In this document: piece after piece, positions 46,204-57,139 of the stretch
How the letters are laid out: every line of letters starts with the position of its first letter
How positions within the stretch are numbered: position 1 is the stretch's first letter
DNA from: Herbaspirillum sp. Sphag64
Lineage (GTDB): Bacteria > Pseudomonadota > Gammaproteobacteria > Burkholderiales > Burkholderiaceae_D
Length of the DNA: 64,000 nucleotides
NCBI RefSeq assembly: GCF_014192645.1
Contig: NZ_JACHYE010000003.1
Span: forward strand, 272,881 to 336,880
Direction of reading: 5' to 3'
Notes under the pieces: generated by a model
The model's input: the letters and a program-made list of their open reading frames with translations, nothing else
What the model was told of the DNA's origin: nothing
The model's database searches: none
Made by a program: the position numbers and the translations under genes

Positions 46204-46536
46204 GACGTTTGCGATCGCATTGACGAGCAAGGGGACAGTTGTACAGACGAACAGTCAGCACCGAAAAACTTGTTAATTTAGCAATTTTTGGCGCCGCACA
46301 TAGTGCATCAGTGCATAGTTTTCTTAAGCTTTTCGTAACAAAACACGTGCCGAAGCAGTTCATTTAGGATAAATCTGGCATAGTATCCAACGAAACAATC
46401 AATAGCGATATGTGTTTTCTGCAACTTGGGTGAAGTTGGAAGGACGTATAGCGCAAGGCAAATGGAGGATGGTTTTGGCCCAGGCAGACGGTAAGTTCGT
46501 CCTGCTTTTCCTAAAATTTTTTCCGGGTAACGCTAC
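46204..46536. other. Intergenic region upstream of the GGDEF gene
   Basis: No gene is convincing here. A short direct repeat, AGTGCATCAGTGCAT, lies near 46301, and a CAACTT-GGGTG-AAGTTG hairpin is at 46422-46438. I did not find a cyclic di-GMP riboswitch pattern. Promoters for the downstream signalling genes are presumably here. Confidence 0.35.
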
Positions 46537-47457
46537 ATGAGTGTTGTGCTCGAACAAGAACAAAGCAGGATTCTGATCATTGACGACAACGCTGCATCGA
46601 TTCGCTTGCTGAGTGGCATGTTGAAAGATGTTGGACGTGTTTTTTTCGCCACCAGTGGGAAAGCAGGTATTGAGATGGCCCGCGAACAGCAGCCGCATCT
46701 GATTTTGCTCGATGTGGAGATGCCAGTCCTGAATGGCTATGAAGTATGTCGTTTGCTCAAGGAAGACTCCGAAACGGAACGTGCGTCGATTATTATCGTG
46801 ACCGCGCATTCCAGCATGGAAAGTGAAATTCAGGCGCTAGAGGCGGGCGCTGTCGATTTTATTACCAAGCCGTTGAGCCATCCAGTCGTTCGTGCACGGG
46901 TGCAATCGCAGCTGAAATTACAACATCAAGCGACCGCGCTGCAGCGTCTGGCCAATCGGGATGGTCTGACCGGACTGTTTAACCGGCGCTATTTTGATCA
47001 ACTGATCGAAACGGAATTCCTGCGTCATCGACGTCAAAACATGTCATTGGGCCTGGCGCTCCTGGATATCGATCATTTCAAGGCATTCAATGATGGCTAC
47101 GGTCATCTTGAAGGGGATGCCTGTCTGAAAAAAATTACGGAGACCCTTGAGGCAGGTCAGAAACGTCCCGGCGAAGTCGTCGCCCGTTTTGGCGGCGAAG
47201 AGTTCGTCGTATTGTTTCCGCACACGACGTTGGACGAAGCCAGTAAATCCGCGGCCTGGTTGTGCCAAGCTATCAGTGATCTGCAATACCCACATCAGTT
47301 TGCATCTGGGAGTCATGTGGTCACCATCAGCGTCGGTGTTTCAGCGCTGATTCCCGATGAGGCCAATAGCGTCAGACAACTGATTGAGTGCACAGATAAA
47401 GCGCTGTATCAGGCAAAATCAGCAGGACGAAACAGAGTGATACCAATACCAGCGTGA
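46537..47457 (+). CDS. Response regulator with GGDEF domain (PleD/WspR-like)
   Basis: 306 residues. Receiver domain about 10-130 with acidic pocket IIDDN, Asp59 (LLDVEMPVLNG) and lysine in FITKPLS. The diguanylate cyclase domain (about 140-305) has an intact GGEEF at 219-223. The inhibitory site reads RPGE instead of RxxD, so product inhibition may be lost. Makes cyclic di-GMP when phosphorylated. It is followed on the same strand by two hybrid kinases, possible phosphodonors. Confidence 0.92.
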   Translation: MSVVLEQEQSRILIIDDNAASIRLLSGMLKDVGRVFFATSGKAGIEMAREQQPHLILLDVEMPVLNGYEVCRLLKEDSETERASIIIVTAHSSMESEIQALEAGAVDFITKPLSHPVVRARVQSQLKLQHQATALQRLANRDGLTGLFNRRYFDQLIETEFLRHRRQNMSLGLALLDIDHFKAFNDGYGHLEGDACLKKITETLEAGQKRPGEVVARFGGEEFVVLFPHTTLDEASKSAAWLCQAISDLQYPHQFASGSHVVTISVGVSALIPDEANSVRQLIECTDKALYQAKSAGRNRVIPIPA

Positions 47458-47548
47458 GCCGGTGATCCGTATCTTTCAAGTCTGTTAAGAGCGAACCTGT
47501 CGACACTACGGTCGATGAGCAAGTCTGTCAGTGCAAGTTAACACTTGA

Positions 47549-50500
47549 ATGAAGAGGTTTTGCGTGCGTCTTCCTGTTTCCATTCGTCTAGGCATCTCGT
47601 ATTGGCGTCTCACGCTAGCCTGCGTAAGCGTATTTGCGTTGCTTTCGGTGCTTGTATTGATGGCGGTTGGCATGCACGAGCGCAAGCAGGTGCTGCTGTT
47701 GCTCAGTTCGAGACTGGAAGCATCGACGGAATTTCGGGCATCAGGCATCTCAAGAGAGATTGATCAGCTCGCCAAAAGTGCGCTGTTTCTTGCTCAGGTT
47801 CCTGAAGTCAGGGACATCGTTGTCAAGCTGAGCAATGCGCCTCCGGATTCTCCTGCGTATGCTACGGACGCAGCATGGCGGCGAGACCTCACGGTCGTGT
47901 TCAGCAGTTATCTGAGTACGCATCCTGATCTGACGCATATCCGCTTTATCGGTGTCGCCAATGACGGTCTTGAATTGGTTCGTGTGACGCATGACAAACA
48001 CGGGATTGTCGTCGCCCGGCCGGAGCAATTGCGGCAAAAGGGCGATCGTGACTATGTTCAGTCACTACTGCAGCAGTCGCATCCACAGGTATTCGTATCT
48101 GATATCAGTCGTCACGAGGAAAGTGATGATCCTGAATATCATCTGGTCCAGACAATGCGTGCGGCGGCACCGGTGTATGCCAGCAATGGCCGGCTGTTCG
48201 GGATGATTGTCGTCAATTTGGACGTACTGGCATCGTTTTCCGATCTGGTGCGCAATTCGTCAAACGAGATCCGTGTCAGTCTGTCCAACAGCGAGGGGGA
48301 CTATCTGCTGCCTTCCGATGGCAACGCAGCTGCCGCGACCGACTCACAATCTCCGTTGCGCTGGCAGGATGCATATCGCCTCGTATCCTCGCCGTTAGGA
48401 AAAGACGATGGGTTGCAGACTTTTATCGGCCCGCATGGCCTTGTTAATGCGATACAGCGACGTATTCCTCTTGGTGCCACAAACCAGAACCGTTTCCTTA
48501 CCTTGGTGGTGCAACAGCCGGATGAATTGATTGATCAACAGGTACTTACTGCGCAACGCATTGCTTTATCGATCATTCTGGGCGTGGCGACGCTTGTCAT
48601 TGGAGCCCTGCTTGTATTTTTAAGACAGAAGCGGAAAGTATTTGAGAAGCAGACCGAGCTGGCGGCCATCGTTGAGAATGCGCATGACGCCATCATCGGC
48701 AAAACGCTGGAAGGCCGGGTGACCAGCTGGAACAACGGTGCGCAAGAAATGTTCGGCTATTCTGCCGTAGAGGCAATCGGTAGATTATTGACCGAACTGA
48801 TCGTACCGTCAGTGCTATTTGAACAGGAACGGAGCATCTTGCAACAGATCAGTCGTGGCGAGCGGGTCGAAAATCTGGTGACCACGCGTCGCCGCAAGGA
48901 CGGCAGTGAGATCGATGTGTCGATCATGATTTCGCCGATCCGCAATGCCGCCGGGAAAGTGACTGGTGCAGCCGCGACGGCGCGTGACATTACGCGCGAG
49001 AAGACGATAGAAAACGAAATTCTGGGCCTCAATGCAACACTGGAGCAACAGGTGATTGCGCGTACTGCCGAGATCCAGAATTATTCCGTATTCCAGCAGG
49101 CAATTCTGACCAGTGCCGGACTCTCCATCATTGCTACGGACACCCGTGGTGTCGTGACCTTATTCAATCCGGCAGCAGAGCGGATGCTGGGATATCAGGC
49201 CAGTGAAGTAGTCAATCTCCGCAATGCCGGCATATTTCATGATCCGGACGAGGTTGCGGCCCGCGCCGCGCAATGGACAGAGGAGCTGGGCGAACTAGTA
49301 TTGCCCGGTTTTGAGGTATTTGTCACCAGAAGTCTGCGCGGCTTGTCCAACGAATTTGAATGGACCTACATTCGCAAGGATGGATACCGTGTTCCGGTGC
49401 TGCTCAATGTGACGGTAATGCGACTCCCTGATGGCGGTATCTTCGGCTATCTGGGTATCGCCGCCGATCTGACCGAGCGCCAGGCGGCAGCGCAGGCACT
49501 GGAAGAAAAGACCCGTTTTCTGGAAACGCTGAGCGCCAATATCCCTGGCCTGGTGGCGTACTGGGATCGCGATCTGCGTTGCCGCTTCGCCAACGACTCC
49601 TATTTTGACTGGTTCGGCCAGGACAAAGCATCGATGCAAGGCATGCATCTGCGCCAGCTACTCGGCGAGCGGCTGTTCACCTTGAATTCGCCTTACATTA
49701 CGGCTGCATTGCAGGGCAAAACGCAGCACTTTGAGCGCTCGCTGACCAAGCCCGACGGCAGTATCGGCCATACCTGGACCCATTACATCCCAGACATTGA
49801 CGGTACTCAGGTACGGGGATTCATTGTGCTGGTAAGCGATATCACCGAGCTCAAGCAGGCACAACTGGCTCTGGAGGCCTTGAACAGCAAGCTCGAACTA
49901 CGCAGCAATGACCTTGAACGTAGCGGCCAGCTTGCTGGCGTAGGGGTCTGGTCGGTGAATCTTCAGACAAATGAGATCGTGTGGTCAGATCAGACTTGCC
50001 GCATCCACGACATGCCGATTGGTCATCGCCCTACAATGGAAGAAGTCGTTAGTTTCTATGCACCCGAGGCCCGTGCCGAGATTGAGGCCGTCATGGCGCA
50101 TACCATTGCGCACAAACAGTCCTGGGAGCGCGAGTTTCCATTAATTACTGCCAAGGGCCGGCACATCTGGGCGCGCGGCGTGGGCGAAGTCGAGGTCGAT
50201 GCGATGGGGCAGCCAACCCGCTTAGTGGGCGCCTTCCAGGATATTACCGAACGTCGACTAGCCTCGACCGCGCTGGCGGCGGCGCGCGATCAGCTGGAAA
50301 TGGCGTCCAAGGTCGCCAAACTCGGGATCTGGGCTTACGAACTCGCCGACCAGTCGCTACACTGGAATGACTTGATGTATGAGTTATATGACCGGCCCGA
50401 TTTGCGTAGCGAACCTCAGTTGTTCTACCGGCACTGGCAGGCTAGCGTTCACCCCGACGATGTCGAAGAAACGATGGCACAGTTGCTTGCCGCGGTTGAG

Positions 50501-52936
50501 GGACGCAAGGCGTTTGACCGGATTTTCCGGATTGTTCGCCGCGATGGCGAGATCCGGCACATACAGGCTGGTGCATTCATCGAGCACGATAGCAACGGTA
50601 ACGCGTTACGCGTAACCGGTATCAATCTGGATATCACGGAACATGTCGTCCTTGAATCAAGCCTGCGCGCGGCCAAGGAATTGTCCGATGCCGCCAATCG
50701 TGCCAAGTCAGATTTCCTGGCCAACATGAGTCACGAAATCCGCACACCAATGAATGCCATTCTTGGCATGCTGCAATTACTCCAGCAGACCATGCTCAAC
50801 CCGCGCCAGGAAGACTACACCCGTAAAGCGGAAACTGCAGCGCGCACTTTGCTGAGCATTCTTAATGACATCCTCGATTTTTCCAAAGTTGAAGCCGGTA
50901 AATTAAGCATTGATCTGCATCCTTTCAGTATCGACCGCATGTTGCGGGATATGTCGGTAATCCTGTCCTCCAATCTGGGAAACAAGGAAGTTGAAATTCT
51001 GTTCCGAATTGAGCCGACCATTCCGACCTGGCTCATCGGTGATGATCTGCGCCTGCAGCAGATTCTGATCAATCTGGCCGGCAATGCCATCAAGTTCACC
51101 GAACGCGGCGAGGTGGTGCTGTCAGTCAATCGCAGGATGAGCGACACCGACCAGTTGTTGCTCTCATTCGAAGTGCGGGATACCGGTATCGGCATTTCGC
51201 CTGAGCAATGTGAACGCATTTTTGATGGTTTTTCACAAGCTGAGGCATCGACTGCGAGACGTTTCGGCGGCTCAGGACTGGGACTGGCGATCAGTCAGCG
51301 GCTGGTGCGCCTGATGGGCGGCTCGCTATCGGTACAAAGTACACCGGGAGTAGGAAGCACATTTTATTTCACGATACCGTGCGAAGTGGCACACGCGCCC
51401 GAGCCATCCGACAATGTCACCCATACAGTCGATTTATATGATCTCAACTGTCTGGTCATTGATGACCATGCGACAGCAAGAGAGGTGCTCAGCGACATGT
51501 TGCGCTCGTTTGGCTGGTCGGTTGATGCCTTCAGTTCTGGACAGGAAGCGACGACAATTCTCGCTGATGACGACAGTGCGCCGCCTTACGATGTGGTCTT
51601 TCTGGACTGGAGCAAGCATGGCGTAGATGGTCTGCAGACATGCTCCAGCATCCGGCAGACCAAGCGGCTGCAGGGCAGCGCTATCATTACGATGGTGACC
51701 GCATATGGCCGAGAGTCGTTGGCACAGCAACAGGCGCAATATCCAGGACTGTTTAACGGTATGTTGATCAAACCTGTGACCGCATCGATGATGTTTGATG
51801 CCGTTGCCGAGCATCGCGCGCTACAGGGCCAGAACGTGCACCGCGAGAACAAGAGCGCAAGGCGAGCGCAACGCCTGCGCGGCATCCATGTTTTGCTGGT
51901 GGAAGACAATCTGATCAACCAGCAGGTTGCCCGCGAGCTCCTATCCAACGAGGGCGCAATCGTCAGTATTGCGAACTGTGGGCAGGACGGCATTGACGCA
52001 GTGGCGTTGGCCCAGACTCGCGGTGTGCAGCTCGATGTGGTTCTGATGGATATCCAGATGCCGGATATGGACGGCTACGCAGCCACCCGTTTGTTACGTC
52101 AGCGCCATGACCGCGATATGTTGCCGATTATCGCGATGACCGCCAATGTGATGCAGGCGGATCGGGAAGCTGCTCTGAACGCAGGCATGAACGATCATGT
52201 CGGCAAGCCGATTGATCTGGATCGGCTGGTGGCAGTGATCTTGCAATACGCACGTGGTGGCGACCGCGCAATAACAGCAATCGGCTGCGAACTACTCCCA
52301 GCGAATGACGGCGAGGAAGATGACAGTGCGCAATCCGTTGATCTGGATGTCATCGGCGCGCTGCAGCGTCTGGGAGGCAACCTGGTCACCTATCAGCGCG
52401 CGCTGAAGAGCTTCATCGGTGAGATCAGCACCTTTGAATCAGCCTGCCGGCAAGCAATCGAGGAGGGGCGTTACGATGACGTACGCCGCCTTTTGCATAC
52501 AACCAAAGGCCTTGCTGGCAACGTCGGTGCCCAGCGCCTGGCTGAGCTCGCTGCCGAAGGTGAGCGATTGCTGCAGCAACCTGCGGCGCAGCAGGCATGG
52601 CCAGCAATGGAAAGCTTGTCTCAAGCTGCCCGCAATGCCGCCGCCGCGGCACGTGATTATCTGGCGCAGTGCGAACCGGCACCGGGCAATGGCAGTGGCC
52701 ATCACCCGCCGGATATCACTGCATTGCGGACGGGACTGGAGTTTTTGGTGCGCCTGTTGGCGGTCGCAGATCTGCAGGCCGATGAAGTGTTTGAGCAGTT
52801 GCACGCCACATATGGCAAGCTGATGCCCGAGGAATTCGAGCAACTGGAGCGTAGCATTACTCAACTCGACTATGTGCGGGCAGGTACGCTCTGCAATGCG
52901 TTACTGGAACACATCACCGTCTTCTCTCCCGAGTAG
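47549..52936 (+). CDS. Giant membrane hybrid histidine kinase (sensor-5xPAS-HK-REC-REC-HPt)
   Basis: 1795 residues. A helix at about 22-42 and another at about 332-353 enclose a periplasmic Cache-like sensor of about 290 residues. Five PAS domains follow at about 365-485, 510-640, 655-770, 785-900 and 905-1035. The kinase core has phospho-acceptor His1062 ([15 protein letters not shown]) and an ATPase with [11 protein letters not shown] and GSGLGLAISQRL. Two receivers carry Asp1353 and Asp1501, and the HPt His1650 (RLLHTTKGLAGNVG). A phosphorelay from His to Asp to His is expected. A GTG at 47564 with GAAGAGG before it is an alternative start. Confidence 0.9.
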   Translation: MKRFCVRLPVSIRLGISYWRLTLACVSVFALLSVLVLMAVGMHERKQVLLLLSSRLEASTEFRASGISREIDQLAKSALFLAQVPEVRDIVVKLSNAPPDSPAYATDAAWRRDLTVVFSSYLSTHPDLTHIRFIGVANDGLELVRVTHDKHGIVVARPEQLRQKGDRDYVQSLLQQSHPQVFVSDISRHEESDDPEYHLVQTMRAAAPVYASNGRLFGMIVVNLDVLASFSDLVRNSSNEIRVSLSNSEGDYLLPSDGNAAAATDSQSPLRWQDAYRLVSSPLGKDDGLQTFIGPHGLVNAIQRRIPLGATNQNRFLTLVVQQPDELIDQQVLTAQRIALSIILGVATLVIGALLVFLRQKRKVFEKQTELAAIVENAHDAIIGKTLEGRVTSWNNGAQEMFGYSAVEAIGRLLTELIVPSVLFEQERSILQQISRGERVENLVTTRRRKDGSEIDVSIMISPIRNAAGKVTGAAATARDITREKTIENEILGLNATLEQQVIARTAEIQNYSVFQQAILTSAGLSIIATDTRGVVTLFNPAAERMLGYQASEVVNLRNAGIFHDPDEVAARAAQWTEELGELVLPGFEVFVTRSLRGLSNEFEWTYIRKDGYRVPVLLNVTVMRLPDGGIFGYLGIAADLTERQAAAQALEEKTRFLETLSANIPGLVAYWDRDLRCRFANDSYFDWFGQDKASMQGMHLRQLLGERLFTLNSPYITAALQGKTQHFERSLTKPDGSIGHTWTHYIPDIDGTQVRGFIVLVSDITELKQAQLALEALNSKLELRSNDLERSGQLAGVGVWSVNLQTNEIVWSDQTCRIHDMPIGHRPTMEEVVSFYAPEARAEIEAVMAHTIAHKQSWEREFPLITAKGRHIWARGVGEVEVDAMGQPTRLVGAFQDITERRLASTALAAARDQLEMASKVAKLGIWAYELADQSLHWNDLMYELYDRPDLRSEPQLFYRHWQASVHPDDVEETMAQLLAAVEGRKAFDRIFRIVRRDGEIRHIQAGAFIEHDSNGNALRVTGINLDITEHVVLESSLRAAKELSDAANRAKSDFLANMSHEIRTPMNAILGMLQLLQQTMLNPRQEDYTRKAETAARTLLSILNDILDFSKVEAGKLSIDLHPFSIDRMLRDMSVILSSNLGNKEVEILFRIEPTIPTWLIGDDLRLQQILINLAGNAIKFTERGEVVLSVNRRMSDTDQLLLSFEVRDTGIGISPEQCERIFDGFSQAEASTARRFGGSGLGLAISQRLVRLMGGSLSVQSTPGVGSTFYFTIPCEVAHAPEPSDNVTHTVDLYDLNCLVIDDHATAREVLSDMLRSFGWSVDAFSSGQEATTILADDDSAPPYDVVFLDWSKHGVDGLQTCSSIRQTKRLQGSAIITMVTAYGRESLAQQQAQYPGLFNGMLIKPVTASMMFDAVAEHRALQGQNVHRENKSARRAQRLRGIHVLLVEDNLINQQVARELLSNEGAIVSIANCGQDGIDAVALAQTRGVQLDVVLMDIQMPDMDGYAATRLLRQRHDRDMLPIIAMTANVMQADREAALNAGMNDHVGKPIDLDRLVAVILQYARGGDRAITAIGCELLPANDGEEDDSAQSVDLDVIGALQRLGGNLVTYQRALKSFIGEISTFESACRQAIEEGRYDDVRRLLHTTKGLAGNVGAQRLAELAAEGERLLQQPAAQQAWPAMESLSQAARNAAAAARDYLAQCEPAPGNGSGHHPPDITALRTGLEFLVRLLAVADLQADEVFEQLHATYGKLMPEEFEQLERSITQLDYVRAGTLCNALLEHITVFSPE

Positions 52937-52986
52937 GCAAGCACGCTATGATGTATTGCGGTCTATTGAACTGAAAGTTTCACACC

Positions 52987-55900
52987 ATGCAAGAACCCAC
53001 AAAGCCGGTGAACGAGATCGAACGACTGCAGGAGTTGCAGGACTTGTGCCTGCTGGAAACTCCTGCAGAGGCACGCTATGACCGTTTGACCGCTCTTGCC
53101 AAGGAATTCATGGATGTCGAGATTGCGCTGATCTCACTGATCGATAGCGAGCGCCAATGGTTCAAGTCCAGACAGGGACTAACGGCCAGCGAGACACCGC
53201 GTAGTATTTCATTTTGTGGTCATGCGATTCTGGAAGACAAGCCCTTGGTGGTCGCAAATGCCGCCGCCGATCTCCGATTTGCAGACAATCCGCTCGTGAC
53301 CGGCGCACCCCACATCCGCTTCTATGCGGGCATTCCGCTCCATGGCCCGAATGGATATCGCGTCGGCACACTGTGTGTGATTGATCCTGTGCCACGTATC
53401 TGCACTGCCAGAGAACTGTCTATCCTGACCAAAATTGCTGCTCTGGTAGAAAACGAGTTTGCCGCAGCAACACTGGAGCACGTCAAGCAGGAACTGTGGG
53501 ATACCCAAGTCAGGTCCAATGCTGCACTCGAGCGAAGTCATGCCGAATTGCAGACGATCATTGATCATATGCCGGCAATGGTCGGCTATTGGGATCGGGA
53601 CATGAAGAACCGGTTTGGCAACAAGGCCTACCTGGAATGGTTTGGCTATCCGACAGAGAGTTTGCGCGGACAACATATGCGAGACATTCTGGGTGCGCAG
53701 CGCTTTAACCTGAATCTGCCCCATATTGAGGCAGCCTTGCAGGGAAAACCACAATTGTTCGAACGCGTCATCGTGGATACTCAGGGGCATCGCAGAATCA
53801 CACTAGCCTCATACGTGCCTGACATGCTGAACGGCAAAGTCCTTGGTTTTTATGCCTTCGTAACGGACATTACCTCATTGCGCACAGCGCAGGAGTCCGA
53901 GCGTAACGCACAGGCGCAACTACAGGGGATTATCGACGCGGCTAGTGAATTTTCCATTATTGCAGCCGATCTTGATGGGATCATCCGCGTCTTCAGCGCT
54001 GGAGCAGAGCGCATGCTCGGGTACCGTGCAGATGAAGTGGTGGGCAAGCATGCACCAACCCTGTTCCATGCGCAGGAAGAACTGGCGCAACGCTCTGCCG
54101 AACTCACGATCATGCGCTGTCGCACGATAGAAGGTTTTTCGGTCTTCTCGGAATTGCCTCTGGAAGGCGGCGCAGAAACGCGAGAGTGGACCTACGTGCG
54201 CAAGGATAGCTCACGCTTCCCGGTAGTACTGGTAGTGACAGCAATCCGTGACGCTACGGGCAAGCCAATCGCCATACTGGGAATTGCGCACGATATTTCA
54301 TCGCAGAAGCAGCTGCAAGCCTCGCTGGTTGCTGCCAAGGAGCAGGCTGAAGGTGCCAGCCAGTCCAAGAGCCATTTTCTTGCCAACATGAGTCACGAGA
54401 TCCGTACCCCGATGAACGCGGTGCTGGGAATGACGCATCTGTTACAAACTACCGAACTGGCTCCTGAGCAGCGCCAATACGTCGATATGATCAGAACTTC
54501 GGGTGAGTCATTGCTGGTCATTCTGAACGATGTTCTGGATTTTTCGAAAATTGAAGCCGGCAAGATGGAGCTGGCTCCCTGCGCGTTTGATCTGGGCGAT
54601 GTCATCAATGCCGTTGCCACGATCATGAGCGTCAACGCCGGGGAGAAAGATCTGGAACTGGCCATTGGCATCGAGCCCGATGTGCCGCGTGGTCTGTATG
54701 GAGATGCCTTGCGGATCCAGCAGATCTTGATCAATCTGGTCGGCAATGCCATCAAATTCACCGAGCAGGGTGAAGTATCGCTGCTCGTTGAACTGGTCGA
54801 CAAAAAGAATGACAAGTTGACCCTGCGCGCACGTGTGCGCGATACCGGTATTGGTATGAGTGACGAACAGCAAGGGCGCCTGTTTTGCGCATTTTCACAG
54901 GCCGATGGTAGTACCACACGCCGCTTTGGCGGGACCGGACTGGGGCTGGCGATCTGCAAAAGCATCATCGATATGATGGGCGGCAATGTTGTCGTGCACA
55001 GCAGCGAAGGGAAGGGCAGTGAATTTTGTGTGACCTTGCCATTGCAGTTATCCAGACTGGACGACGATGATCAGCCTCAGCAGAGCCATCAGACCCTGAT
55101 GCATCTGCTGGTCGTGGACGACAACGCTACTAGTCGCGAATATCTCGCCAAGACTATCCAGGCATGGGGATGGCAAGTCGATACCGCTTTCTCCGGCAAT
55201 CATGCACTAGAAAAAATGCAATTCCTGCATGCACAGGGCTTACGCTACGATGCGGTCGTCACCGACTGGCAGATGGCCGATATGGATGGAGTTGCGACCA
55301 TGCAGGCCATCCGCCAGCGGTTCCCCGAACCCAATATCCCAGTGCTCATCATGGCCAGCGTCTTTGGTCGTGGCAAGCTGCTCGAAAGCCAAGCCGTAGA
55401 TCAGGCTGATGCCCTGCTGATCAAGCCAGTGACTGGCTCCAGCCTCTTCGATGCACTGCACGAGATCTTTCCGCAGCGCTTCGACATACCCTTGTCCAAC
55501 AAACACGTGCAATCGACGTATCGGCGCATTGATGGTATCCGCCTGTTGCTGGTCGAGGACAACCGACTCAATCAGATTGTGGCCAAGGGCATGCTGGAAC
55601 AGGCTGGTGCCGAGGTCTTCACCGTAGGCAACGGCCTGTTGGCAGTACAAGCCTTGCGTGAACAGCCAGAGCGCTTTGACATGGTCTTGATGGATGTTCA
55701 GATGCCGGTGATGGATGGTTACGTCGCCAGTCGCCAGATCCGTGACGAACTCAAATTAAGTCTCCCCATTGTGGCCATGACTGCAGGTGTGATGCAGTCG
55801 GAGCAGATGCAGTGCAGCGATGCCGGGATGGTCGATTTTATTGGCAAGCCGATCAATGCCGAACAGATGCTGGCAACGATATCGCGCCATTGGCAGCCAC

Positions 55901-56643
55901 ATTCCGCCCGCCTGAACCGTGAAGTCGTACCAGTTGCCAGTCAGGAACCGTCGATAGTGGCTGAAGCAGCCGCACAAAAACCGACCGGCAAGCCGCCAGT
56001 GATACCTGAAGCCTCACCTGAGAGTGCTTTTGATACGCAGCAGATCGATGAACTATGTCTGCTGGATCCCGCCTATGCCGCGACGCTGCGCAAGCTGGTC
56101 GAAGGCTTTGTCGAGCGCGGCGCACAGTCGCTATTGAAGGCGAAGCAGTTGTGGGAAGGCGGTGACGGTAAGGAGTCCGCGCGCGTACTGCATGCCATGC
56201 GAGGCTCATTTGGCACCTTGGGTGCGCGCAAGCTGGCCGCCAGTGCATTGACACTGGAAAAGAGTATCCATGCACTCGATCATGTTCGGGTGCAGCAATT
56301 ATTCCCAGGTGTCGAAGATGATATGCGAGAGTCGCTGGCTGCCGCCGCTGACTGGTTACGGCGTCAAACGTTGAACAGGCCCGCTGCCACAGACGTTCCG
56401 GCTGAGGGAGTCGAGCGCGCCGCGGTGATCGATCCTAGCGCGCTGGAACACCTCAACAATCTACTTGATGAGCAAGATATCGCCGCCTGTGACGTCTACG
56501 CCACACTCGTCGCCGCATTGAGTCATCAGCTATCCCCCGAGCAAATGGCCGCGCTGGATCATGCAATGGAGCACCTGGCTTTTGAAGATGCGCGCGCAAT
56601 CGTAGGACGACTTGTGCAGTCATTGCCCGCAAAGTCATCCTGA
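52987..56643 (+). CDS. Cytoplasmic hybrid histidine kinase (GAF-PAS-PAS-HK-REC-REC-HPt)
   Basis: 1218 residues without membrane helices. A GAF domain covers about 20-165 ([20 protein letters not shown]). Two PAS domains follow (about 190-310 and 315-440). Phospho-acceptor His470 ([15 protein letters not shown]) is followed by an ATPase with [11 protein letters not shown]. Two receivers carry Asp760 ([11 protein letters not shown]) and Asp903 ([11 protein letters not shown]). The HPt His1069 lies in [14 protein letters not shown]. The PAS modules are clearly homologous to two in the preceding kinase. It starts 50 bp after that gene and probably forms one operon with it. Convergent with the T6SS genes. 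Confidence 0.9.
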   Translation: MQEPTKPVNEIERLQELQDLCLLETPAEARYDRLTALAKEFMDVEIALISLIDSERQWFKSRQGLTASETPRSISFCGHAILEDKPLVVANAAADLRFADNPLVTGAPHIRFYAGIPLHGPNGYRVGTLCVIDPVPRICTARELSILTKIAALVENEFAAATLEHVKQELWDTQVRSNAALERSHAELQTIIDHMPAMVGYWDRDMKNRFGNKAYLEWFGYPTESLRGQHMRDILGAQRFNLNLPHIEAALQGKPQLFERVIVDTQGHRRITLASYVPDMLNGKVLGFYAFVTDITSLRTAQESERNAQAQLQGIIDAASEFSIIAADLDGIIRVFSAGAERMLGYRADEVVGKHAPTLFHAQEELAQRSAELTIMRCRTIEGFSVFSELPLEGGAETREWTYVRKDSSRFPVVLVVTAIRDATGKPIAILGIAHDISSQKQLQASLVAAKEQAEGASQSKSHFLANMSHEIRTPMNAVLGMTHLLQTTELAPEQRQYVDMIRTSGESLLVILNDVLDFSKIEAGKMELAPCAFDLGDVINAVATIMSVNAGEKDLELAIGIEPDVPRGLYGDALRIQQILINLVGNAIKFTEQGEVSLLVELVDKKNDKLTLRARVRDTGIGMSDEQQGRLFCAFSQADGSTTRRFGGTGLGLAICKSIIDMMGGNVVVHSSEGKGSEFCVTLPLQLSRLDDDDQPQQSHQTLMHLLVVDDNATSREYLAKTIQAWGWQVDTAFSGNHALEKMQFLHAQGLRYDAVVTDWQMADMDGVATMQAIRQRFPEPNIPVLIMASVFGRGKLLESQAVDQADALLIKPVTGSSLFDALHEIFPQRFDIPLSNKHVQSTYRRIDGIRLLLVEDNRLNQIVAKGMLEQAGAEVFTVGNGLLAVQALREQPERFDMVLMDVQMPVMDGYVASRQIRDELKLSLPIVAMTAGVMQSEQMQCSDAGMVDFIGKPINAEQMLATISRHWQPHSARLNREVVPVASQEPSIVAEAAAQKPTGKPPVIPEASPESAFDTQQIDELCLLDPAYAATLRKLVEGFVERGAQSLLKAKQLWEGGDGKESARVLHAMRGSFGTLGARKLAASALTLEKSIHALDHVRVQQLFPGVEDDMRESLAAAADWLRRQTLNRPAATDVPAEGVERAAVIDPSALEHLNNLLDEQDIAACDVYATLVAALSHQLSPEQMAALDHAMEHLAFEDARAIVGRLVQSLPAKSS

Positions 56644-56704
56644 AGCGCCCTTTTACTGGTGAAAATGCATGCCTGATCACGCGTGAAACATATCGACTTC
56701 CAGG

Positions 56705-57139
56705 CTAAGCGCGATCTCGTTCCGCTCTCAATAATTTGATGTAGGTCTGCCCATCAGGCGTGAAGTGTGTGCCAAATCGCACCAGTCCCATTTGATGGAG
56801 TTGACAGCTCAAGGTCAGACTCAATAGCATGCCCGGCTCGGTAGCATCAATGGAGAGTTCGATCGATGACAAACGTGGCTCATATTTGAGCAGGGTAGTT
56901 TCAATTTCTCGCTTCAGGATATGCGTCGAGGCAGGCAGATGACGATAAATGGTGGACAGATCTGCCAAACCATAATCAGGCAAATGTGCCAAGGTGCCGC
57001 GCCGACTGTTCAGGATGCGCTGAACGTTATCACGTACTGATAAAAAGGTCTGTGTCGTGGCATTTACTTCGTCAATCGCCATGCCGTTGGCGAAATAACC
57101 GGTAATTGCCTCGAACAAGCCAGGCCCAGCGCGCATCAT
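56705..57139 (-). CDS. tssE: T6SS baseplate protein TssE (gp25-like)
   Basis: 144 residues. TssE is the baseplate wedge protein homologous to phage T4 gp25. Visible family features are NVQRILNSRRGTLAHLPDYGLADL, with the LPDYGL strand, and the following helix IKREIE-like LKREIETTLLKYEPRL. It starts in an ATGA overlap with tssH. It is the last gene of the visible T6SS cluster on the minus strand; the remaining tss genes are presumably outside the window. Confidence 0.92.
   Translation of the reverse strand: MMRAGPGLFEAITGYFANGMAIDEVNATTQTFLSVRDNVQRILNSRRGTLAHLPDYGLADLSTIYRHLPASTHILKREIETTLLKYEPRLSSIELSIDATEPGMLLSLTLSCQLHQMGLVRFGTHFTPDGQTYIKLLRAERDRA

Noticed and set aside
46204..46536. Cyclic di-GMP riboswitch upstream of the GGDEF gene
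   Set aside because: The conserved GEMM core was not found; only a short CAACTT/AAGTTG hairpin is present.
46399..46809. 136-codon minus-strand frame overlapping the GGDEF gene start
   Set aside because: Antisense to the receiver domain of the GGDEF protein and without a start signal.
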